From Pseudomonas taeanensis MS-3 (GTDB taxonomy: Bacteria > Pseudomonadota > Gammaproteobacteria > Pseudomonadales > Pseudomonadaceae), in contig NZ_AWSQ01000009.1 in the NCBI RefSeq assembly GCF_000498575.2, positions 310,001 to 374,000 on the forward strand: a DNA stretch of 64,000 bases, read 5' to 3'. Both the position numbers and the translations under genes were made by a program. Of the stretch, positions 51,420-61,869 are shown piece after piece (within the stretch, counting starts at the first letter, position 1; every line of letters starts with the position of its first letter). The notes beneath the pieces were generated by a model. It worked only from the letters and a program-made list of their open reading frames with translations. It was not told the DNA's origin and did no database searches.

Positions 51420-53153
51420 ATGCACCCGTCTATCGCGCTGCCCCGGCAGCCATTCTGGCTTGGCTTTGGCGCAAGCCTGTTGTTGAGCCTAACCGCCTGT
51501 AATGCCACTCAAACCGAGCCTCCCAGCGAGCAGGCGAGCGATAGGCAACTGGCGCTTCCAGCTGCGCATGAGTCGTTGGCCATGCTGCCGGAGAAAAAAA
51601 CCGAGCGCTCCCGTTACCCAGCGACTGCTCTGCAGTCGAGTGTGATGCCCGCGCCTGCGCTAGCCGACTATCAAGTGCCGGCTTACCGGGAGGCCTACCG
51701 TGAGCAGTATCAACGCCTCGCCGCCAATCCGGTTCATGCGGTGGCCGAGTCGCCGGTATCCACCTTTAGCATCGACGTGGACACCGGCAGCTATGCCAAC
51801 GTGCGACGCTTCCTCAACCAGGGGCAGTTGCCGCCTAACGAGGCGGTGCGCCTGGAGGAACTGGTCAACTACTTCCCCTATGCCTATCCGCAGCCCAAGG
51901 GGGATACCCCGTTCGGGGTCGGCAGCGAGTTGGCGGTAACGCCGTGGAATCCGCATAGCCGACTGCTGCGCATAGCCATCAAGGCCTCGGATACCCAGGT
52001 CGCGGCACTGCCACCGGCCAATCTGGTGTTTCTGGTGGATGTGTCCGGTTCTATGGACCGCCGTGAGGGGCTGCCCCTGGTGCAAAGCAGTTTGAAGCTG
52101 CTGACTGGGCAGTTGCGCGCCGAGGACAAGGTGGCGCTGGTGGTCTACGCCGGTGAGTCACGGGTGGTATTGGCGCCGACATCCGGCGCGGAAAAGGCCA
52201 AGATTCGTGCTGCCATCGAGCAACTGCGCGCAGGTGGTTCGACGGCAGGTGAGTCGGGTATTCAGTTGGCCTACCAACAGGCGCAGCAAGGCTTTATTGC
52301 CGGCGGCATCAACCGCATCCTGCTGGCCACCGATGGCGACTTCAATGTCGGCATCAGCGACTTCGCTACGCTCAAGGCGCTGTCCGCCGAGAAGCGCAAA
52401 ACTGGTGTGTCCCTGACCACCCTGGGCTTCGGTACGGACAACTACAACGAGCAACTGATGGAACAGTTGGCCGATGCCGGGGATGGCAACTACGCCTATA
52501 TCGACAACCTGCGCGAGGCACGCAAGGTGCTGGTCGAGCAACTCAGTTCGACCCTGGCGGTGGTGGCCAAGGATGTGAAAGTCCAGGTTGAGTTCAATCC
52601 GGCCCAGGTCAGCGAATACCGCCTACTCGGCTACGAGAACCGCGCGCTGCGCCGCGAAGACTTCAGCAACGACAAGGTCGATGCCGGTGAAATTGGCGCC
52701 GGACACAGCGTCACCGCATTGTACGAGATAGTCCCGGTCGGCCATCGGGGTTGGCTGGAGCCGCTGCGTTATCAGCGCGTGGCCAAGGCCGAGGGCAAGG
52801 CTGACGAGTTGGCGTGGCTGCGAATTCGCTACAAGGCCCCGCAGCAGGACGACAGTCGCTTACTGGAACTGCCGATCCATGCACCGCAGCGGGTAGCGCC
52901 AATCGACGAAACCAGCGAGGACTTTCGCTTTGCCGCGGCGGTGGCAGCCTTTGCCCAGCAGCTCAAGGGTGGGCAATACACCGGCAAGTTCGACCTGGCG
53001 GCAAGTGCCGCGCTGGCGCGCAGCGCTAAGGGTGAGGATCGTTTGGGCCTGCGCGGCGAGTTCGTCCAGCTGGTCGAATTGACCCAGAGCCTGCAGAATT
53101 CGCTTCCGGTCCCCGCGCCGAATCCCCAACCCAGTAACGCTGAGGTCGATTGA
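51420..53153 (+). CDS. von Willebrand factor A domain lipoprotein (YfbK-like)
   Basis: A 577-residue lipoprotein: the signal ends SLTAC. Order: a variable N-terminal region, a vWA N-terminal domain (STFSIDVDTGSYANVRRFL, about 115-140), the vWA domain (about 195-375) with the metal-ion site DVSGS and LLATDGDFNVG, and a C-terminal DUF3520-type domain (about 380-565). E. coli YfbK is a comparable protein of unknown role. It is coupled to an ECF sigma gene and its regulator-like neighbour, suggesting envelope signalling. Confidence 0.92.
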   Translation: MHPSIALPRQPFWLGFGASLLLSLTACNATQTEPPSEQASDRQLALPAAHESLAMLPEKKTERSRYPATALQSSVMPAPALADYQVPAYREAYREQYQRLAANPVHAVAESPVSTFSIDVDTGSYANVRRFLNQGQLPPNEAVRLEELVNYFPYAYPQPKGDTPFGVGSELAVTPWNPHSRLLRIAIKASDTQVAALPPANLVFLVDVSGSMDRREGLPLVQSSLKLLTGQLRAEDKVALVVYAGESRVVLAPTSGAEKAKIRAAIEQLRAGGSTAGESGIQLAYQQAQQGFIAGGINRILLATDGDFNVGISDFATLKALSAEKRKTGVSLTTLGFGTDNYNEQLMEQLADAGDGNYAYIDNLREARKVLVEQLSSTLAVVAKDVKVQVEFNPAQVSEYRLLGYENRALRREDFSNDKVDAGEIGAGHSVTALYEIVPVGHRGWLEPLRYQRVAKAEGKADELAWLRIRYKAPQQDDSRLLELPIHAPQRVAPIDETSEDFRFAAAVAAFAQQLKGGQYTGKFDLAASAALARSAKGEDRLGLRGEFVQLVELTQSLQNSLPVPAPNPQPSNAEVD

Positions 53154-53155
53154 GT

Positions 53156-53755
53156 GTGACTGTTAAGCCTGTTGCGAGTTTTTCTGCCGATGACGATGCT
53201 GCACTGCTGCGGCGTTATCGGCAGGGTGATATCGAGGCCTTTGCGCAGTTGTATCAGCGCCATCGCCTTGGCCTGTTTCGTTTTCTCTGTGGTCTGTGCA
53301 GTGATCCGGCGCTGGCCGAAGAGGTGTTCCAGGACACCTGGCTGAGCCTGATTCGCAGCGAGTCGTTGCCGCGTGATGCACTGCTGTTCAAGACCTGGCT
53401 GTACCAGATCGCGCGCAACCGCTTGATCGATCATTGGCGCAAGCACGGCAAGCGCCAGGGCTTGCAGGACGCGTTCGACGAGCAGGTGCATGCCGAGCCC
53501 GATAGTCAGGCGAATCCCGAACAGCAGCTCAGTCTCAGTCGCGACCAGCAGCGCTTGCAGGCGGCGCTGGACGACTTGCCGGAGGAGCAGCGTGAGGTCT
53601 TCTTGTTGCGCGCGCATGCTGAGCTGCAGCTGCACGAGATCGCCGAGTTGACCCGCACACCGGTGGAAACGGTGAAAAGTCGCTTGCGCTATGCGCTGCA
53701 AAAGTTACGTCGGCTGTTGGCTGACCCGGCCGCAGTCGAAGAGGTATCCGCATGA
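53156..53755 (+). CDS. ECF-type RNA polymerase sigma factor
   Basis: A 199-residue extracytoplasmic-function sigma factor. Region 2 (about 18-90) has LGLFRFLCGLCSDPALAEEVFQDTWLSLI and WLYQIARNRLIDHWRK; region 4 (about 130-185) has LPEEQREVFLLRAHAEL and VETVKSRLRYALQKLRRLL. GTG 53156 has GAGG 10 bases upstream; a TTG two codons earlier overlaps the vWA stop and is less well placed. The end overlaps the next gene by four bases. Confidence 0.92.
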   Translation: MTVKPVASFSADDDAALLRRYRQGDIEAFAQLYQRHRLGLFRFLCGLCSDPALAEEVFQDTWLSLIRSESLPRDALLFKTWLYQIARNRLIDHWRKHGKRQGLQDAFDEQVHAEPDSQANPEQQLSLSRDQQRLQAALDDLPEEQREVFLLRAHAELQLHEIAELTRTPVETVKSRLRYALQKLRRLLADPAAVEEVSA

Positions 53756-54447
53756 AAGATCACCAGTCATTACCCGATAGCGAAGAGCAACAGTTGCTCC
53801 AACATTATCGCGGGCAGCACGATAGCGAACCTTGCGCCGAACTGGATGCGCGGATTCTTGCGGCCGCGAGCGCAGCGCTACGCTCGCAACAACCTAAGCC
53901 GCCCAGCGCTATGGCGCGGGTGCAGGCCTGGCTGTTCGACGGTGCGTCGCATAGGCGCTGGTCGGTGGTTTTGGGCAGCGTCGCGGTGCTCGGTCTGGGG
54001 CTGGGTATCAGCCTGAGGACGCCTGCGCCGATTGCACCGAGCTACGACAGCCCGATGCCGGCGGTACCTGCGCTGCAGCGTTATGCCGCGCCTGCGGCGC
54101 CGGAGAAAAAGACCATGGCTGAGTCATTCCAACTGCATCAGCCTGAAACCAGTATTGAGTCTGAGGCCAGTGCGATGGCCGATGTTGCGGCGCCACTGTC
54201 CGAGGCGTCTCCGACGCCGAGCGCACGCAGCAGTTTGGCGGCGCGCAGCGAGGCTGTCGCGGCGCCGCTGGCGGCGGAGTTGCACACCGCTTTGCGGCAA
54301 ATTGCCGAGTTACGTGAGCAAGGCTGGCAGGCGGAGGCAGCCGAACGACTCAATGAACTGCAGCAACGCTATCCGCAGGCGGATCTCGAGGCGCTGCTGA
54401 AGCGCTTGTTGGCGCAGGACAGGCGGCCCGTTGAGCTAAAAAACTGA
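53752..54447 (+). CDS. Probable membrane anti-sigma factor
   Basis: A 231-residue protein with one central helix (SVVLGSVAVLGLGLGISL, about 66-84). The N-terminal cytosolic part contains CAELDARILAAASAAL, a pattern common in ECF anti-sigma factors, without a zinc HxxxCxxC motif. The periplasmic part is low-complexity, ending in a tetratricopeptide-like helix pair. Location directly after the sigma gene supports the role, which is inferred. Confidence 0.75.
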   Translation: MKDHQSLPDSEEQQLLQHYRGQHDSEPCAELDARILAAASAALRSQQPKPPSAMARVQAWLFDGASHRRWSVVLGSVAVLGLGLGISLRTPAPIAPSYDSPMPAVPALQRYAAPAAPEKKTMAESFQLHQPETSIESEASAMADVAAPLSEASPTPSARSSLAARSEAVAAPLAAELHTALRQIAELREQGWQAEAAERLNELQQRYPQADLEALLKRLLAQDRRPVELKN

Positions 54448-54644
54448 CTTGTCAGGCGCCCGCAGGCAGGCCAGCATAGTGCTTGCGGTAAGCCTTCGAC
54501 GAGGGTGCGACAGCGTTCGAGTTACTGCCCCCGACTGAGTAATCGTTAGGTTGTGCGCCAGCTTATCGAGGTGGCTCGGCTTGGCGGCTCGAAGAGGCAA
54601 ACGCCTGTATTTTTCCAACTGAATAAGTGCCTGTTAAAGCGACT

Positions 54645-55160
54645 ATGACTGTTATGCGTTACCTGGGCGTGGCCCTGTTAGTTCCGTTACTGAATGGGTG
54701 CGAACCCAAGTTGGCGCCGGCCAAGGTCGAGTCGGAGAAATCCAGCGCGCCTGCCGTGCAGCAAGTCCAGCCTGCCAAAAGTGTGCAGTCTGAAGCGCCT
54801 TCCATTGCCATTGAGCCTGCCGTCCCAGCTCATGACACTCAAACTGTCCCAGTAAAAAAGCCGCCGGTTGCGCCTGCTGAGCTTGCACCAGAGCCCGCAG
54901 CAAGGCTGGCGAATCCCCGTAAAGAGCCACCGAAGAGCAAGCTGGATCTCAGCTTGCCACCTGAGCTGGCCGAGCAACTAAATGCCGAACGCGGCGACGC
55001 AGAGCAAGCGCCGGAGCCATTACTGCCGTCGTTATTCGAAGAGAAAGCACAGGTGGACAATCCTTTCCTGCTCAATGGCCGATTGCTCAGCAATGAGGGA
55101 GACAAGGATTCCTCGAAGTTGCTGGACGGTGCTGAAGTGCAGTTTGAATTCAGGCACTAA
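54645..55160 (+). CDS. Putative lipoprotein, proline/alanine-rich
   Basis: A 171-residue hypothetical lipoprotein. ATG 54645 gives a signal MRYLGVALLVPLLNGC with a lipobox; a GTG 18 bases earlier also exists. The mature part is rich in Pro, Ala, Lys and Glu (likely disordered), ending with a short ordered-looking tail (DNPFLLNGRLLSNEGD). No family recognised. It follows the anti-sigma gene by 197 bases in which I see no terminator. Confidence 0.6.
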   Translation: MTVMRYLGVALLVPLLNGCEPKLAPAKVESEKSSAPAVQQVQPAKSVQSEAPSIAIEPAVPAHDTQTVPVKKPPVAPAELAPEPAARLANPRKEPPKSKLDLSLPPELAEQLNAERGDAEQAPEPLLPSLFEEKAQVDNPFLLNGRLLSNEGDKDSSKLLDGAEVQFEFRH

Positions 55161-55231
55161 ACGCGCGGCTTGGGCTGCGGCTGAATGGTCCGGTAGGCGG
55201 GCAGGGCGCTCAAGGTCGCGCAGAAAACCGT

Positions 55232-55284
55232 TGTAGATGCCCGCGGGTACCTGCATTCATGCAGCTCACCTGCGGGCGTCTACA
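55232..55284. repeat. 53-nt hairpin after the SDR gene
   Basis: A nearly perfect palindrome: TGTAGA/TCTACA, GCCCGC/GCGGGC and GGT/ACC arms enclose an inner CTGCAT/ATGCAG stem-loop. It follows the SDR stop on the minus strand. There is no T-tract, so it is REP-like rather than a classical terminator, though it may protect or end the transcript. Confidence 0.7.
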
Positions 55285-55288
55285 GGGC

Positions 55289-56113
55289 TCAATCGAGAAA
55301 CAGATCGGGAATCAGAGTCCCACCGTTCGGGTCGAAGCGGTAGTGGTCGAACTCGGTCTTGCCCTGCTCGCGGAGGATCTCCTCGTCGATCAGCAACCGC
55401 CCGCTGATGGCGCGGTCGCTGCTGGAGAGGATGGCGTGGGCGGCGTCGGCCATGATTGCCGGGGTGCGCGAGCGCTTGAAGGCCTCGCGGCTGCCCAGCT
55501 CGAATTCGATGGCGGCAGTGGCGATCATGGTCTGCGGCCACAGCGCATTGACGCTGATGCCGTACTTCTTGAACTCCTCGCTCATGCCCAGGGTGAGCAT
55601 GCTCATGCCGTACTTGGTGACCGTGTAGGGGGCGTGCTGGGCGAACCACTTGCTGGCCATGTTCAGCGGCGGTGACAGGCTGAGAATATGACCATTTCCG
55701 CTCTGCTTCAGGTAAGGCAGGGCGGCCTGGCTGCAAACCATTACCGCCCGGGTGTTGATCTGAAACATCAGGTCGAAGCGTTTGGGCTCCAGCTGCTCGA
55801 CACCGAGCAACTTGATCGCCCCGGCGTTGTTGACCAGGCCATCGATGCCGCCGAAGTGCTCGGCGGCGCGTTCCATGGCGGCTTTTACCGCCTGTTCGTC
55901 ACGCACATCCAGCTGCAGGGCCAGGGCTTTGCCGCCGGCCGCCTCAACTTCCTCCGCTACCGAGTGGATGGTGCCCGGCAGCTTGGCGTGGGCTTCCGCG
56001 CTCTTTGCCGCAATGACGATGTTGGCGCCGTCGCGTGCTGCACGCAGGGCGATTTCTCGACCGATGCCACGGCTGGCGCCGGTGATGAACAGGGTCTTGT
56101 TGGCGAGTGTCAT
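55289..56113 (-). CDS. atuG: Short-chain dehydrogenase (AtuG-like, HSDL2 type)
   Basis: A 274-residue SDR oxidoreductase. The cofactor loop is TGASRGIGREIAL, NNAG is present, and the catalytic motif is in YTVTKYGMSM; HGHILSLSPPL provides the serine. ATG 56113 (MTLANKTLFITG) is chosen. It belongs to the HSDL2-like SDRs and, by position after atuCDEF, is taken as AtuG of acyclic-terpene catabolism; the assignment rests on gene order and general similarity. An unrelated signalling gene separates it from atuF. Confidence 0.75.
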   Translation of the reverse strand: MTLANKTLFITGASRGIGREIALRAARDGANIVIAAKSAEAHAKLPGTIHSVAEEVEAAGGKALALQLDVRDEQAVKAAMERAAEHFGGIDGLVNNAGAIKLLGVEQLEPKRFDLMFQINTRAVMVCSQAALPYLKQSGNGHILSLSPPLNMASKWFAQHAPYTVTKYGMSMLTLGMSEEFKKYGISVNALWPQTMIATAAIEFELGSREAFKRSRTPAIMADAAHAILSSSDRAISGRLLIDEEILREQGKTEFDHYRFDPNGGTLIPDLFLD

Positions 56114-56184
56114 GGTGCTCCTCCGGTATGGTGGTTGTGGCATGAGCTGACAAGAAATAATTCTGGCGGATTAGTGTGTTGAGT

Positions 56185-58782
56185 CTAGGCGTCGACCTCG
56201 CAGCTCAGTAATGAGCGTAATGCTTCGGCGGGCAGGGGGCGACTCAGGTAGTAGCCTTGAGCTTCATAACAGCCGTCCGCCTGCAATAGGCCTAATTGCG
56301 CTTGATTCTCCACCCCTTCGGCAGTGACGGTCATGGACAGCGCGCGCCCCAGACCGATGATGGCCTGAACGATGGCGCGGCGGTCTTGCGAGACGTCGAG
56401 GTCGGCGATAAAGCTGCGATCGATTTTCAAGGTGTCGAAAGGGTAGGTGTGCAGGTAACTCAGGGAGGAGTAACCGGTACCGAAGTCGTCCATGGACAAG
56501 TGCAGGCCGAGTGCCTTGAGCTGCTTGAGGGTCACCCGTGCGCCCTCGGCATCTTCGAGCATCACGCTCTCGGTGATTTCCAGCTCCAGTCGACTGGCGG
56601 GCAGCCCGCTCTCGTCGAGGGCGCTCTTGACCTGATCGACCAGATCGCTGCAACGAAACTGCAAGGGCGACAGGTTCACCGACACTGGCAGTGGTTGTGT
56701 CCAGCGCATGGCCTCAATGCAGGCGCTGCGCAAGACCCAGGTGCCCAGCGGGACGATCAGCCCAGTTTCCTCGGCGAGGGGAATGAAACGGTCGGGACCG
56801 AGCAGGTTGCGTTGCGGATGCTGCCAGCGGACGAGAGCTTCGGCGCCGGCCAGTTGCAAGCCATCGACACGGTAACGCGGCTGATAATGCAGGCACAACT
56901 GGTCACTCTGAGAGAGGGCCTGGCGTAGATCCTGTTCCAGTTGCCGGCGTTCGACGATGCGCTCGTTCATCTCCTGGGCATAGAAACGCCACGTATTGCG
57001 CCCTGCGGCTTTTGCTTGATAGAGGGCCAAATCGGCGTAGCGCAACAGCTCCTCGACCTGGCAGGCATCCTGCGGGGCCATGGCGATGCCGATGCTGGCA
57101 CCGATAAACACTTCCTGATTCTCGACTAGATAGGGTTGCTTGATCTTTTCTGTCAGCCGCTTACACAGATGATCGATGTTTTCTCGCGAGTAGGTGCCGC
57201 TGAGTACCATGACGAATTCGTCGCCGCCGTGTCTGGCCAGCAGATCGTCACCGCGGGTGCATTCGTGCAGACGCCGGGCGACTTCATGCAGTACATGGTC
57301 GCCTGCCGCATGACCTAGAGCGTCATTGATTGGCTTGAAGCGATCCAGGTCGATGCTCAGCATCACCAGCGGTTGCTCGATGGGCGGTAGATTGTTGAGC
57401 TTGCCTTCGAGAAACTCACGCAGATGGTTGCGGTTGGCCAGGCCTGTCAGGGCGTCGTGTTGCGAGAGATGCTGCAGGCGTGCCTGAGCCTCGATTTCTT
57501 CGGTAATGTCACTGGCGGTGCCTCGGTAATGACTGTCACTGCGCATCTCCTCCCTGATCGCTCTGCTGGCGATGCGGCAGATGCGCTGATGACCGACGAC
57601 AGTCTGATAGTGGCAGTCGAGGGTGGTGCGATCTGCGTTGGTGCGAGGGGCGCTGGAGAGCCAGTCGTTTATCGGTTGACTGTCACAGCTGAGTAGCTCG
57701 CTGAGCGGGCGACCCAGCCAGCTGCTCGAAGGGAGGCCGGTGACCGCCTCGAAACGCCCGGAGAGGTAGGTGATGCGATAGTCGGCATCGACTTCCCAGA
57801 TCCAGTCCGAGGCGGCTTCGGCGACATCGCGAAAGCGCGCCTCGCTGGCGGCGAGTGCGGCCTTGCTGCTTTCCAGGCGGTGGTAGCTGAGATCCATCAA
57901 GCGTGCATTGGCCATGGCATGGCGCAGAACCAACCAGGTCAGGGCTGCGAGGGCCAGACCGAGCAAGCCCAGCAGCGGCATGACCATCAGCAACATTTTC
58001 CGACCCGGCTGGGCCTGGTCCCAGCGCAACAGCAGCGGTGTGCCGGTGTCGGTGACTAGAGTCAGGGCGGGTTGCTCGGCGGCATCCTGCGCATCGCGGG
58101 GGATGCGTAAATTTGCCAACTGATAGTTTTGCCCGTAGTCCTCCAGCTTTTGTGCGTCGAGCACGTCAACGAAGATTAGCACCGAGGCGGGCCCCGCTAT
58201 TTCACTGACCGAAGGGTCGTCACCGCTGGTTAGGCGGGCTGCGGCGACTCGTGCGGGATAGTCGCCGACCTGCATGATGGCAACCTGTGGCTCGGCATCC
58301 TCCGTAGTGTCGCGCGCGCGGGCGAGCAGGGTGTCGAGATCGCCGTGCAGCCACTGGCGAATGTCCAGGGTGTGTAACTTGCCCTCGATCACCGAGTACA
58401 CGGTCTTGTCGTTCGGGGCGACCACGAACAGGCCTTCATAGCCGAAGTCCTGGTACAACGAGGGCCCTAGGTTCTGACGCGTGTAGGCCCACTCCAGGTC
58501 GACGCGTTGATGCAGGTTTTGGTATGCATCGCCCCAGAAAGCATTATCGCTCACCGACCCCATCAGACCCTGCCGGCGTGTCTCTACCGCCTTGCTGGCG
58601 AAGAGCAGGCTCTGCTGTGCCGTTTGTACATCTTGCTGGTGCGCGACGTGGAACAGAGTGAGCGTGGTGGCGGCGAGCGCCAACAACAATACGGTCACAA
58701 TCGCAGGAAGGGTGCGTCGGGCGAACGTCGCCCGAAAGTGTGGAGAGGCAGTGGCTTCGCTGTTTGGCAGAGGGGTGGGCAT
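56185..58782 (-). CDS. Membrane GGDEF-EAL protein with CHASE4 and PAS domains
   Basis: An 865-residue c-di-GMP protein. Helix near 27-47, periplasmic CHASE4-like domain (about 55-250), second helix (about 265-290), PAS (about 310-425), GGDEF (about 435-600) and EAL (about 615-860). The GGDEF site LARHGGDEFVMVL is intact and an RxxD inhibitory site (RGDD) lies five residues before it. EAL keeps EALVRWQHP, ITESVML and DDFGTGYSSL. Both activities are thus possible. It sits on the same strand between atuF and the SDR gene. Confidence 0.93.
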   Translation of the reverse strand: MPTPLPNSEATASPHFRATFARRTLPAIVTVLLLALAATTLTLFHVAHQQDVQTAQQSLLFASKAVETRRQGLMGSVSDNAFWGDAYQNLHQRVDLEWAYTRQNLGPSLYQDFGYEGLFVVAPNDKTVYSVIEGKLHTLDIRQWLHGDLDTLLARARDTTEDAEPQVAIMQVGDYPARVAAARLTSGDDPSVSEIAGPASVLIFVDVLDAQKLEDYGQNYQLANLRIPRDAQDAAEQPALTLVTDTGTPLLLRWDQAQPGRKMLLMVMPLLGLLGLALAALTWLVLRHAMANARLMDLSYHRLESSKAALAASEARFRDVAEAASDWIWEVDADYRITYLSGRFEAVTGLPSSSWLGRPLSELLSCDSQPINDWLSSAPRTNADRTTLDCHYQTVVGHQRICRIASRAIREEMRSDSHYRGTASDITEEIEAQARLQHLSQHDALTGLANRNHLREFLEGKLNNLPPIEQPLVMLSIDLDRFKPINDALGHAAGDHVLHEVARRLHECTRGDDLLARHGGDEFVMVLSGTYSRENIDHLCKRLTEKIKQPYLVENQEVFIGASIGIAMAPQDACQVEELLRYADLALYQAKAAGRNTWRFYAQEMNERIVERRQLEQDLRQALSQSDQLCLHYQPRYRVDGLQLAGAEALVRWQHPQRNLLGPDRFIPLAEETGLIVPLGTWVLRSACIEAMRWTQPLPVSVNLSPLQFRCSDLVDQVKSALDESGLPASRLELEITESVMLEDAEGARVTLKQLKALGLHLSMDDFGTGYSSLSYLHTYPFDTLKIDRSFIADLDVSQDRRAIVQAIIGLGRALSMTVTAEGVENQAQLGLLQADGCYEAQGYYLSRPLPAEALRSLLSCEVDA

Positions 58783-58899
58783 GCGGCATCCTTGTGACTG
58801 CTCGGGCAGAATAATGATCTGCTTGGATGCAAAAAGCCACTATCTTGGCGTCAGTAATGCGTCTCATGTCAGGGTCATGAGGTGAAAACGCTCCGTTTC

Positions 58900-60882
<1,983 letters not shown>

Positions 60883-60904
60883 GCACGAGGCTCCTGTTGA
60901 TTTA

Positions 60905-60960
60905 TGTGGGAGCGGCCTTGGCCGCGATGCTGTTGTTTCGCGGCCAAGGCCGCTCCCACA
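60905..60960. repeat. REP-like hairpin between atuE and atuF
   Basis: Perfect 23-bp inverted arms (60905-60927 and 60938-60960) beginning TGTGGGAGCGG, with a 10-base loop. The TGTGGGAGCGGCC start is typical of Pseudomonas REP sequences. It lies between the stop of atuE and the start of atuF. Confidence 0.9.
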
Positions 60961-60969
60961 GGGTGTTGG

Positions 60970-61767
60970 TTACTGGGCCCAGTTAGGTGCGCGTTTTTGC
61001 ACGAAGGCCAGAGTGCCTTCGCTGCCCTCGTCGCCGGTCACTGCCGCAGCAAACTGTTCGGCCGCCTGGTCGAGCAGGGCGTCGAGCGGCTCGCTGTCGC
61101 TGGCCAGCAACAGCGCTTTGGTGGCCGCATTGGCGCCGGGCGCGCATTGGCGGATCTGCTCCAGGGTCTCGTCCAGTCGACGCTCGATGGCGTGCTCATC
61201 GGCTTCGCTGAAATGCACCAGCCCCAGGCGCTCCGCCTCCGCACCATTAAAGCGTGCGGCGGTCAGGGCCAGGCGCCGGGTCTGGGTCAGACCGATGCGC
61301 TTGACCACGAAGGGTGCGATTTGTGCGGGAATAACGCCGAGACTGGTTTCCGGCAGGCCGAACTTGGCGTCCGCGCCGGCGATGGCGATGTCGGACACGC
61401 AGGCCAGGCCGAAGCCGCCGCCGAGCACTGCGCCTTCCAGCACGGCGATCAACACCTGCGGCACGCATTGAGCTTCTTCCAGCAGGCTGCCGAAGGCGCG
61501 GTTCAGTTCGCGGTAGGCCGCGGCGCCAGCGCTGCGCGCCGAGGCCATGTCCTTGATGTCGCCGCCGGCGCAGAAGTGTCCGCCGGCCCCGCGCAGAACC
61601 AGGGCGCGCAGGCTGCGATCATCACGAGCTGCGGCCAGCACCGCGCGCAGTTCGGCGACCATGGCCAGGCTCATGGCATTGCGGCTGTCCGGTCGGTTGA
61701 GGGTGATGTGCAACACGCCGGTTTCCAGTTTGAGCAGCAGGGTGTCGCAGGTGGGTAGTGAGGGCAT
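60970..61767 (-). CDS. atuE: Enoyl-CoA hydratase/isomerase family, isohexenylglutaconyl-CoA hydratase
   Basis: A 265-residue crotonase-fold enzyme. LNRPDSRNAMSLAM, the oxyanion-hole stretch GGHFCAGGDIKDM and the catalytic loop EGAVLGGGFGLACVSDI are visible. By cluster order it is AtuE, which hydrates isohexenylglutaconyl-CoA after geranyl-CoA carboxylation; a generic enoyl-CoA hydratase cannot be excluded by sequence alone. Confidence 0.88.
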   Translation of the reverse strand: MPSLPTCDTLLLKLETGVLHITLNRPDSRNAMSLAMVAELRAVLAAARDDRSLRALVLRGAGGHFCAGGDIKDMASARSAGAAAYRELNRAFGSLLEEAQCVPQVLIAVLEGAVLGGGFGLACVSDIAIAGADAKFGLPETSLGVIPAQIAPFVVKRIGLTQTRRLALTAARFNGAEAERLGLVHFSEADEHAIERRLDETLEQIRQCAPGANAATKALLLASDSEPLDALLDQAAEQFAAAVTGDEGSEGTLAFVQKRAPNWAQ

Positions 61768-61802
61768 CGCGCAGTACTCGACAGGTTCGCTATTGGCTTT
61801 CT

Positions 61803-61861
61803 GTAGGAGCCAGCTTGCTGGCGATCGCAGTGCCGCCGATCGCCAGCAAGCTGGCTCCTAC
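61803..61861. repeat. REP-like hairpin between atuD and atuE
   Basis: Perfect 25-bp inverted arms (61803-61827 and 61837-61861) beginning GTAGGAGCCAGC with a nine-base loop. GTAGGAGC is another well-known Pseudomonas REP start, and the sequence differs from the hairpin between atuE and atuF. Confidence 0.9.
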
Positions 61862-61869
61862 GATCTGGT

